A DNA stretch of 64,000 nucleotides from positions 42,969,070 through 43,033,069 of the forward strand of contig OX104114.1 of NCBI GenBank assembly GCA_944474755.1, given 5' to 3'. A program made the position numbers and the translations under genes. Numbering within the stretch: position 1 is the first letter of the stretch; every line of letters starts with the position of its first letter. Shown here in pieces: positions 26,001 to 38,000 of the stretch. The notes under the pieces are model-generated. The model was not told where the DNA came from. It worked only from the letters and a program-made list of their open reading frames with translations, and did no database searches. This DNA comes from Limnoperna fortunei. Its lineage: Eukaryota > Mollusca > Bivalvia > Mytilida > Modiolidae.

Positions 26001-29000
26001 TGTTCTGCCTTTAAGTGATTAATTGAATCGTGAGTTTAGGTTTTGGTTTAACTCATCTTGATATAAAATAAGTTGCATATTTTTCATTTTCATACATTTT
26101 GATCATTGAAGCAAGAGATATTTAATTTCTTAATATTTTCAGATTTTATGTGCTGACAATGTTTGGACTAACTCCCCTTAACATATATTCTATACATTGT
26201 ATATCTTCTATGAACATAGACTATTTAAGAAATAGATTATTGATTGTGGGCTCTATGCAAATTAGAACATGGTCAGACCTTATATTTGTAAATATTTTAT
26301 ACATAGTGACAGCAAGAATAAATTGTATTTAATTCAAGGTCAAGATCAGAGTTACTCAAACTATTGTAAAATCTGGGATCATGTAATAGATTTACTTTCT
26401 ATATATTATTTTGTTTCATAAATTATAATGTGTCTGTTTTTGTAGGTACCTAGCAGTATTTTACTCTGCGGTTCAACAGGTTGAAATGGTGATGAAAGAC
26501 ATCGTTGCTGCAGGTTACCTTATACTGGTGTAAGTAGATTTGTTGATCTTAATGACTATAGAGGGCCTTAGGATGTATACTGTGTTAATGCTGAGGTTGT
26601 TTGCTTAAAGATGAATCCCACTATTCTAGCTTGACATAACATCTTTTTTTATAATTTGCAAGTATATTAGTATTGATGTTAGCTACAACTTAAGCAAATA
26701 AACAAGGGGGTTACCAACCTCGTTTCCAATCTGTGATGTCATATTATATTCATATCTTAGAGCAAATACAAGTTGGAAAGTTCAAGAAGTATCTGTCAAA
26801 ATAGAAATGTTGTTACCCAATAAGGGAATAATTTTTATTAAATAATGCCCTAGGTTTCTGTAGGAATAAAACAAAATCCACACACATGAATTTTAAATAC
26901 TTTTCCGCCATTTTCTCACACTGTAAAAATATGACCATTAACACTTTTAAATTAATTTCTTCATACTTCAACAAATGAACCTCAAATCATGTTCTTTCAA
27001 ACCTTGTTTTACAAATGTATTGTTAGTGAATCAATTAAAAAGCTATTTAACAAATGTTAAAAAAAAATGGTAAATTGCTGGAAATTTTTGTACTTTTGCA
27101 ATATAAGAACAAATTACATACTAGTGATAGCATAATTAATGCAATAAATACAATTTGAATACAGATTGATAATTAAAAACATTGAAATAGATTTCCCTTA
27201 TTATTAAATGCTTTTATCTTGTCTATCATGTTTTAATTACTTAAAATTTTGTCTTAAATGCAAAAAAATTTATTCTTACAACTATTCTGTTATACTATGT
27301 ATACTTTATTTGTATTAAAACATTGAAAAAGGACACACTGTGAACATTATCATAAATTCTATGTTTTGTTTTGTATCACCTGCAAATTTCATTGAAAAGG
27401 ATTGCATCACAGGCATGAGAAACTTTACAAGAAACAAATGTCAAAAATCCCAAGCTTTTTACTTAAGTTGATGTAACTGGTATGCAGATGTACTGTAACT
27501 TATGTTCTGCAAAATAATGCTTTGTTTTACCATTGAGTGACATCAACAACTGCCCCCCTCCCCTCTACAACACTGAAGTTGTGGGTTTGAGTCTCACTGT
27601 GGGCAGGGTGTGCTCAACTCCAATTGACAAGGATTGCCAGTTTTTCTATTGCAGGTCGGGGGTTTTCTTCGTGTACTCCGGCTTCCTCCCCCAATAAAAC
27701 TGGACGCCATTATATATAGCTTGAAAATTGCTGAAAGTGGCATTAAACACCTGGTTTGTGAACATGTATGTTCTGATTGAGCAAAAATTACATCCACAGT
27801 TAATTATGCAAAAACAAATACTTCCTGTCAAACTACAAAAGTTCCTATCCACAAAACTAAATAAATCATCAGTAGTAAAAAGGTTATAATCTAGGTCATT
27901 GTTATTACTTTTTATTATATTTTTTCAGATTCCTTGGAATTGGGATGGTGTTTTGTTTCCTCTGGATAGTGATTATGCGGTGGATATCGGGAATCATGGT
28001 GTGGATCAGTATATTTGGTGTATTGGGGGCCCTTGGTGTAGGTAAGTTATCTGTTTGGGAATGTGGAATCATGGTGTGGATAAATATATTTGATTTCTTA
28101 GGGTTTGACCAACAGCATTTTGACTAATTTTACTCAGGTTTTCATATTGAAAAATATTTTATCCCCTCCCCACCCCTCCCCCAAAACAAAAAATTTAATT
28201 GTGCTCTAACCTCACTGCCAGTATTTTTTCTGGAAAAGCCATAAACCTTTATATTATAAACACATTTGGTATGCTATTTCAGAATTAAAATTTCTGTTTT
28301 CAGGAGCATGGTACTGTTACACCAAATACTATGATCTGAAGAGCCAGAATGTTGTGTCTAAGTGGGGATTTGATCAAGCTTTTGCATTGAACTTTTCATA
28401 CTATCTTACTCTAAAAGAAACATGGCTGGCATTTGGTAAGTATTAATTCATAGCTATTCAAATGTTTAAACATAACTAGTTTTAACATATAACTTGTTCA
28501 TTCAAATCTTTACAGAAAAATCAGGAGAGAAACATTTTCCAAAAAATTCTTAATGTTTATTTCTCAAAATGAAGCTTCTTGACCCATAATTATTTCAGGT
28601 CATTCAGTTCCTGCATCAAATTGATTATCTTATTATTTTTTATTTACATTTAATGTAATAAACATTTAAATGCCTTATTATTTTGAAATTGATCAGCAAA
28701 AATCCTTAATAGACAGTTCTTTTCTGATCAATTACTCTTTAAATAAAGGAATTACAAATGAAAATGAAGAATTGTGGAAATTTCACTGTTTGAATTTCAC
28801 AGTCATTGAGCAGTTAAATTGTGCAATCTCTTTTAAATCAATAGTTAAGTAAGTAATATAAGAGTTATGTCCCTTTTGGTTTGATATTTCTGCAGTTTGT
28901 AAAACAATTCCCGGCATTTTATTATTTTCACTCTTATGTTAACAATCCTCTGATAGCTAGAATTTCAAATAATGTTTTAAGTTACCATTCATAGTTTTAG

Positions 29001-32000
29001 TTTACTACACCCAAATATTTGTGTTGCCTTTAAACAAAAATGCACAATTGCATAATATCTCCATTGAAATTATACTGTAGTCCCCATGCCTGAATACAGG
29101 CATTAGGCTGTCAGATCAGGACATTAAATACTCCCTCAAGCAAGCAAGCATGTTATTAAGCCCCTCTGACCAGAGGCCACCTCTTTCAAAGGGGCACATT
29201 TCAGTGCAGACTCATGGTCTTATATTAGCTCCTTACCGTAATGTCTCCTACATGCAGACAACTAAAATGTTTTACCAGGTATGCAGATATAGTTTCAATA
29301 AAACGTTTAAAAGATTCAGCACTTTTTATAATTTCAAAACCACTAGTTTACTATTTTTTATTGAATTGTGATTTCTGTTTTGGGCAGCTTGCACAACATC
29401 CACAATCCTGGCTGTTTTCCTGTTTTTGGTACTGATACTCTGCAGTAGAATTTGTCTGGCTATTGAACTGATTAAGGAAGGAAGCAGGTAATATATTGTC
29501 AAGACATAGTTTGTTTGAATTATATAATAGGAATGAAGATAGATAAGGGCAATTGTTAATGTGCTAGACATGCCTTAGTCCCTTCACACTTTTTGTTGCT
29601 ATAAGGGAGACATCATTGCTATTAAACATTACCTATGCTACCCACACATGTATGATAAAGGAATTTTTTTTATGTACAGATGTAACCTGTTTAGCTATAA
29701 AAAAAGAAAAAAAAAACAAATTTAAATAGAAACATTTCCAGTCTTTTGCATAAGTTCTTATTTATGCGAAATGGATGATCAAAAATCCTGTAATTTACAA
29801 AAAAAAAATTTGAAAAAAATTTATAATTGAACAATAATTTATCAAGTGCCAACCACGACACTGTTTATGGTAACAAAATCAACCTATTTAACTAGGTATT
29901 GGTTTACACTGTTAAACATCTCAGGGAAATATGCAGGTCTAACTAAATTTCAGTGTCATAACAACCATAGCAGACCATGTCCGCGACATTTTATGATGAA
30001 TGTCACCATTATCAAGTTTGTTCATCTCTGTTACAAACTCTTACTGAATCACTATCATAATTAATAAAGAAAAATTATTTTTCAGAGCAATTGGAAACAT
30101 GATATTTACACTGTTTTGGCCGATCATTCCATTCCTGTTACAAATAGGTCTGGTTGTCTACATGGGATTCAGTGTAGCGTATCCTTTAAGTTATAATAAT
30201 AGACCATCTTTTCTTGTGATACCAAGGACAAAGAATTATGGGATATAATTTGTCTCTTGGAGATTTACTATGCCAGATACAGGTGCCATTTTCATAAACT
30301 TTTCGAATTGAGGTTTTCCTGAGTACCTAGAGTTTTTACTCAAAATTTAAGATGCCAGCAATTGGAATAGTCAATGATATATTGATGAAATCATCAAATT
30401 TGAGATGTTTTATGAAACTGGGGTTAGAAATAAATAAATTAAAGTATATATATTTGTAAAAAAACTAGTGGGAAATGTAAATGTAGAACAGTTTAGAACA
30501 GTTTTTCATTTGTTTTATACAATTCTGGGATAATATCACAATGCACAAAAGATCTGATGTACTTTTTTTCTTTGTTAATGATATTTGTAAATATCCTGAC
30601 ACAGTACCACAATACATATGAGATAAAATCCACTTTTTGTTTTTTTCCAGATATTACTTATATCAAGCTGACATAAATAAATCAGAATATTCAGAATATT
30701 TCCAGATGTTGTTTTTTTTTAAATCCATGGATTATACTACAAATAATACATATAAAAAAATGGACTTTTTTTCCTGATTTTTTTAAATACATTTTTAAAT
30801 TTTGTAAAATCTGTGCGTTCTACATGTAATGCAATACATATAAAATAATATCATATCGAGGTGACATAAACAAAATCCAAACTATTTAGAATGTTTTAGG
30901 GATCAGTCACTTATGAAATAGATAAACCACAAATTTAATAATGATAGTATCTTAATTATAAATATTGTCCTTAATTTAAATTAGTTACATCGCATCCATG
31001 GGAAGTTCAGACTTTTATTCTAATGCCACAAATGTTTCTACAGACGGAATTAATTATTATTTGTCCAGAGTACCATGTACTGCAGATGTAAGTAAATAAT
31101 AAATGTATTTGATATTGGTATTTTCTACATTAAAGCTGAATACACTAAACAGTGTGAGCCAGTTTTGTACTCTTGATCAAAATTGTCAAGAATGTGCCAC
31201 GGTTCACTGTAGCAATTTATCTGCATAAAAAAATGGGATGACAATGAAGAAAATGTTTTTGTATCCAAGAAATGTGCAGAAAAGTTTTATTAATTGTTGT
31301 CTAACTTTAAACTTGGCACAGCTAGACCATAAGAGAAATATTAGCACAATGTTCCACACTTCCAATTAATGAAAACTAACATTTTATCTTGGGGCTTTTT
31401 TTAGGAAAATGCCTGTGGGATTTGAACACAGTCCATTTTTTTTATCTAGGTGGAGGAAACAATTTATGTGTATTTGAAAATGACATTAAAAATAGTTAAA
31501 ATTGTGGATGTAGTACCCAAATTATCATTGGTGTTCTAACTCCTGAAGGTGTTTTGTCATTGGAAAAAACAGGATCACAAACATAGATTAATTAAAGCAC
31601 TGCTATGTAATAACTAATTATGCAAACTGCTAAATAGGGCCTAAAGTGGTTAAGTAAGTAATCTACTATTTATCATGTTTCTGTCATCACTAAGGTTGCA
31701 TGTTCGAGCATAACTGAATGCAGTGTGTGCTCGACTCCAACCTTAAATTGCCAAGCATTGCCAGTTTTCTGACTGAAAGTCTTGGATTTAACTTGGTAAT
31801 CTGACTTTCTGCTACAATAAAAAGTGGATGCCATGATTATATGAATGTGGATAAGTCCCATTTAAACAGACCACTTAATCATTAAACATTAATAACTACA
31901 CATTAATTGTTTGTTGTAAATGCCTTCTTTCATTTTCACAGAGCTCCACAGCTGGTCAGATTTGCGACTTCGTCAAATATGGTGGACAACAGTAAGTTTA

Positions 32001-35000
32001 CACTAACTTATTATTTATTATCATACTTTAATAACTTTATAAGTGATTATTTGAAAGTTTATAAAATCAAAAACAATGTTGGTCATTTGTTTTGTTTTCT
32101 TATAAGTTAAAACAATTTAAAATACTTTTTTTTTAAATAAGTGATGTTTTGAAATATGAGAAATGGCTAGTGGAGGCACTATGGGATGATTTTTAAATTA
32201 GTAAGGATGAGCATTGGCATATTTTAATTTGGTATGGCACCTTCCTCTGTCACATGAAAATGTTGGCCATGCTCAAAATGAACAAATGTGAATGGTAACA
32301 TTTAAAAAAATTCAATTGAGCAAATCTGTTATCTATACAGATGAATGAGTACATTTAGGATTGATCTTTAAATTATATTTTTGGTTCATGATATAAACTC
32401 AGTGATGTTGTATACATTGTATATCCTGCAAAGCATATAACGTACTCATACGTGTGTTCAGCATCATTAAGAATTTTTTTAATGAAGCCAACAAATAAAT
32501 GTGTTCAATCCTAGGCTGATAATTTTATTCTTAACGAATTTTTCTTTTTAAACATTCCAGAGGAAAGAAAGTAGGGGAAGACGGGGTACATTCGGACACT
32601 TGGGGATATTCGGACAGTTTGTTTTTTAATAAAATGCTAATTGATCTCTTAACCAATAAATTCCACTCAAATCTTGTCAGTAAGCTAATCAAATGTAGCT
32701 TCTCTGATGTCATGTGTCGTATCAATTAAAGTAAAAGTACAAAAAATATAATTGGTCAAATTCACTCTTGTGGAAATATCATGTGACAGAACGCCATTTT
32801 ACAAAAACTTGGTTTACCAAATCTTCGAGTACAACGTTCCCATATATTCCATATTATTACATCTTCCAAATACAGCACGTATTGTAAATTTTATCCTTGT
32901 CAATTGTTGATTTATTTATTTTCCAAACATTTGAATTTTTAATACAAGTTTTATGAGAAAAATCATAAAAATTCACATTTCAACTGTCCGAATATACCCT
33001 CTGTGACATTTATTGTTATAAGGGGAACTTCGGTCACTGCTATTTTTATTAAGTATACAACAGATTGTCTTCAATAAAATGTCTAAACACAAATACAACT
33101 GTTTTATAAAGAGATGTGGAATAAATGAAAATAGTTGACATTAAAAAAACAACATCGATAAAACAACCGTTATAATGTTTACTATGCAAGCCCACACTAT
33201 ATATACACATTATCTATGTCCGTTAGACAGTTGCGTATTTGGTCCTTTTAAACGGGATAATGGTGACGGTTGTTTTTGTCTGCTAACGCTGACAACATTG
33301 TCAACAATCTATCATTTCCTAATTATAAGTTGATGACTTAGCTTTGCTTAACTTTTAACATGTATTTGATTGTCCGAAGATACCCTAGTTAATGTCCGAA
33401 TATACCCAAATCTGTCCAAATGTACCCTGAATCATGTTCCCGGCTTTTACGGTAATTTTGAGCAAGCGTTGATAATATCCAATCAACGAACTTCTAATTT
33501 TAGATCAGAAAATAACATGACTTTCCAGTAAACTTTCCCTCGCAAAGGTCACGTGGGCAGTATGGCCATACAAATGAATGTTTGTTAGAAAATTGAAAAG
33601 TGTCCGAATGTACCCAGTCTTCCCCTAGTAGATATAATCATTTTACTGTTTGGCCCATCATGCTTTGCGCCTTATGTTTGTTGAAGTAAACCACAATAGA
33701 TCAACCAATCATAAACCATTTTACGTCCAAAACTACAGTTTATTGCCAGATGCATATTTACCATATTCAGCCATCTACAATAACAATTGATGTATTATAC
33801 ACACCTAATCTAATGTTACAAGTGATTCAATAATTTACTTTAACCTGTTTGACTCAATAAATAATACTATAAATAAACCTTTTGTTTGGTTTTCAGATAT
33901 ATCATACCAATATTGGTATTTATGCTATTCATGTTTCTATGGGTGATGAATTTTATCGTCGCCCTTGGTCAGATGACTTTAGCTGGATCATTTGCTTCCT
34001 ATTACTGGGCTTTTGAAAAGCCAAAGGATATTCCAGCCTTCCCATTGACAGCCGCCTTCTACAGAAGTTTGAGGTGAGTCTGAATACTGAAAATCAACTT
34101 ATTTGCAAGTGATATAATTTCACTTGATTCATGTAAAGTATCGAATTAAGAAAATAAATTGCTGAAGACTTATTTGTTTTGAATATTCAAAGGTCAGTGC
34201 TATAAGTGACAAAACTGAAAGCATTAAACCAGACAATTCAAACTAGATCTTCATCAAAATCAGGAACACTTCCAATATTAAATAAGAAAATTGGAGATTC
34301 TAGTTGGTTTACAGTAACGATCAAATAAATTGAGCCCTTTGTACCATATAAGATGTGTATTACATACAGGTATATTAAACAATTTTTCTGAGTTATCATG
34401 ACAAGAAGAAAACAAAATGTACTCGACTCCAATCTTAATTACAATAATTGCCAGTTTTCCTACTAAGGTTGGGGGTTCTCTCTTGGTACTTGGCTAAAAG
34501 TGGCATCAATCAAAATTCAAATAAATTCAAGGAAAAAAATGAAAGAATGTTTTTTAGATTATTATAAATAAATGATGTGTAATAAAACAAACTTTTGGGG
34601 TAGATTTTGTAGCAAATGGTTCACTGCAGTAACTTTTAATTGTAAAACAATTAGAGATTGGGGTCTATTTCCATCGTATAGCATGCTCAGAGGATTGTTA
34701 GTAAGTTTCTGCAATCTTATAAGCTCGAAATTATTATGATACAAATTAAGCAATGGAAGTGTTTGTTTACAGTTCACATGTGTTTTAACCTGTTGTATTT
34801 CAATTCCATTTCTTTTGTATGTATAAAACTGACCAGTACTGCCATAGAAAAGGCAGACAACTTGGAAATATTGTAGAAATCAAAATAATATAGTGTATTG
34901 CATTTACTTAGTAGCAAATTTATTTATCCTTCTTTTTTTATATATATTGGGAAATCCAATGACAAAAACTTATTATTTTGATATTATATAAGTAAATTAT

Positions 35001-38000
35001 ATACAATGATTAATGGCTTTGATAAAACACCTGCCATTTTTATATCCCCTGCAAACTTGTTTGGGGAGTATATAGGAATCACCCTGTCTGTCTGTCCGTC
35101 TGTCCACATCGCTTGTAAACACTTTTCCTCCTAAACTGCTTCACAAATTTTTATGAACTTTACATGAAGGAAGTACATCATATGTAGATGTGCATGAAGA
35201 ATTTTCGTCGCTGTGGGATATTATTCAGGGGAGATAGTTGTACTTTTTGAATATATAGTATTCAGTGGTAGTATGTAGATGTGCATGAAGAATTTTCGTC
35301 GCTGTCAGATATTATTCAGGGGAGATAATTGGACTTAGACTTTATAAATATAGTATTCAGTGGGAGACCTCGTAGGCTCAATTCCTCCTAAGCCGCTTCA
35401 CAGATTTTGATGAAACTTTACATGAAGGAAGTACATCATATGTAGATGTGCATGAAGAACTTTCGTTGCTGTCAGATATTATTCAGGGGAGATAATTGGA
35501 CTTAGACTTTTTAAATATAGTATTCAGTGGGAGACCTCGTAAGCGCTACTACTCCTAAACCACTTGGTGAAATTTATTGAAACTTAGCATACAGGAAGTA
35601 CATTATATGTAGATGTGCATGAAGGATTTTTATTGACCTCAGATATCATTGAGGGGAGATAATTGGACTTGAAAGCGAAGCGGGGGGTATCCCTTTGTGA
35701 GCGTGCCTACAGTCCACACTTGTTTATTTCAGATACCATCTTGGAACATTGGCATTTGGATCACTTATTATAGCTATTATTCAGTTTATTAGAATCATCC
35801 TGGAATATTTGGACCATAAAATGAAAGGATCAGAAAATCCAGTCGCAAAGTTTTTCCTGAAGTAAGAGTCTAATGATCAATTAAGAATTGTATAAATGTA
35901 ATATACATAATTATTAAAGTATTGCATTATAATGAACATGTATTACTCAAATAATCAAGTTCTGCAATAGGTGTGCTTGACCTTTATTGACAAGGATTGC
36001 CAATTTTACATCACAGGTTCTCCATAGGGCACTCAATTTCCTACCCAATAAAAGCATAAATAATATTATAATCTGTGTAATCTGTATTAATTTTTTTTGC
36101 CCATTGACCACAAACGTTCTTTTCAGGATTTAATTGCAAACATGTCAGAAAGCACCTGACAAAACAGAACGAAAAACTTCAGTTGGTATTTTTTCATGGC
36201 TTTTTAGAGACAAAACTGTCCAGCCAACATATTTAGAATTTGTGTACAATGAGTAACAGATAGGTATAATTTTTAATATAACAGAGCACATTTTAAATAA
36301 TCAATACTAGCTTCTGTTTTAGCTCATAAATCATTGACACAAAACATAGAAACAATGCCTAATAATAAAATTATTATTTTTATTTTTCAGATGCTTAAAA
36401 TGTTGTTTCTGGTGTTTGGAGAAATTTATTAAATTCTTAAACAGGAATGCATATATTATGGTAATTATCTCCCCTTTTTATCTGTCAATTGAGTACATTT
36501 TTATGTTATATAAATTGTATGCAGAAAATGTTACTTTTGATCAAATATATATATTTGTTAGACTATTTCATTATAAAATAAGCTGTTTGAGAAATACATT
36601 GATGTATAAAATTAGCTAATCAGAAAAAGAGAGGGTCATTAAAGGGAAACTTCGCGAAAAAATGAAAATTTGATATGTTATTCTTCAACTAAAAAGAAAC
36701 ACATTTGCCTCTTGATGTTTTATTATATTTTCAGTGGTTAAGTTTCTGCATGGAATTTACCGTGTAAAAAATGCACTTATGGAGGTCCGCCATCTTGTCA
36801 CCATCTCGTCACTAGATGGCGATACTAGACATCCAAGTACTTTAAAAGTCGTCGTATGATAATAACGCGAAACGGTCAATAACAGAAGGTTGTACTATAT
36901 GACCAGGTTGTGGTAAGATTACGTTTCGTATTCCTGATCTATATATAAGCAAAAAACCCCGACTTGTGTAACAAGTAGTTAACCAATTTAAAGACTTCTA
37001 CTTAAGACTATTTCCACAGCAGCAACAACGGTAAACGGAAAGAAAGTCACAGGAAAAAAAAATCACAGTTTTGATAGGAAAAAAAGTCCATAAATATTAA
37101 TTAAATTGAAAATTATTCGTATCATTATTTTCAACTTAATAAGATTAGGCAACTTATTGAACGAAACTTTTTTATACAAAATATTTGCGAAGTTGACTAT
37201 TTAAGAAATAACGGTCATTAAATGAAATAATTTTAAATGCTCTGTTTCGCGCATCATAATTTCACTTCACGTTTAGTACATTTATAATTATTATTATTGT
37301 TATTATTATAATTATTATTACTGGTAACATTTATTGTGCGTGTGCGTAACGCAGTTTCCAAACTTTTACATGTTGTGTATATTTGAGTTAACGTGTAAGT
37401 TTTATGTTTCCTCTGACTTGGCATCTAAAGGTATTCGAAATCTTATAAACATCCTGTGTTCTGACACTTCGGTGTATTCAAATCATACCTGTCCATGGCA
37501 GGAGGGTGTGTGCCTTTCTAATTTCGAATTCGATTAACCTTTAATCTGGTTAGCTTTTGAAAAAGTCCGAATATTCATACTTCAAAGTCGGCGTCAAATG
37601 ATCTAGTAATTGCAATAAACATCCTGTTTGTTTACCTGCTAATTCTGTTAATTAGCCTTCATAAACGAGTAATGATTTACCTGTAACATTTTCACGTCCA
37701 GGTACAACTGCCGTTTCAAGACGTGCAAAATTATCCACGGAATTTTATTTTATATATAAAAATAATCATATAAATATATCTTTTATTACAATTATTATTT
37801 AGGTAAATTATATCTGAGTTAAATAAAGACAGGTTAAAATTTGTGTCTAAAAAATACTTTTATTAAAACAAAGATCATTAAAACATTAAGACGTATTTGG
37901 TAATCTTATGTTGTCAGCCGGTCATTAGTCATCACCACAGTTTATATATTCTTCAAAGAGCTAAGGCAGAAAAACATATTTTTAAACTGGATTATTTATC

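Noticed and set aside
33886..34077. Separate small gene [13 protein letters not shown]...
   Set aside because: Only exon 17 of gene A with a few intron bases included; the acceptor at 33896 is clear.
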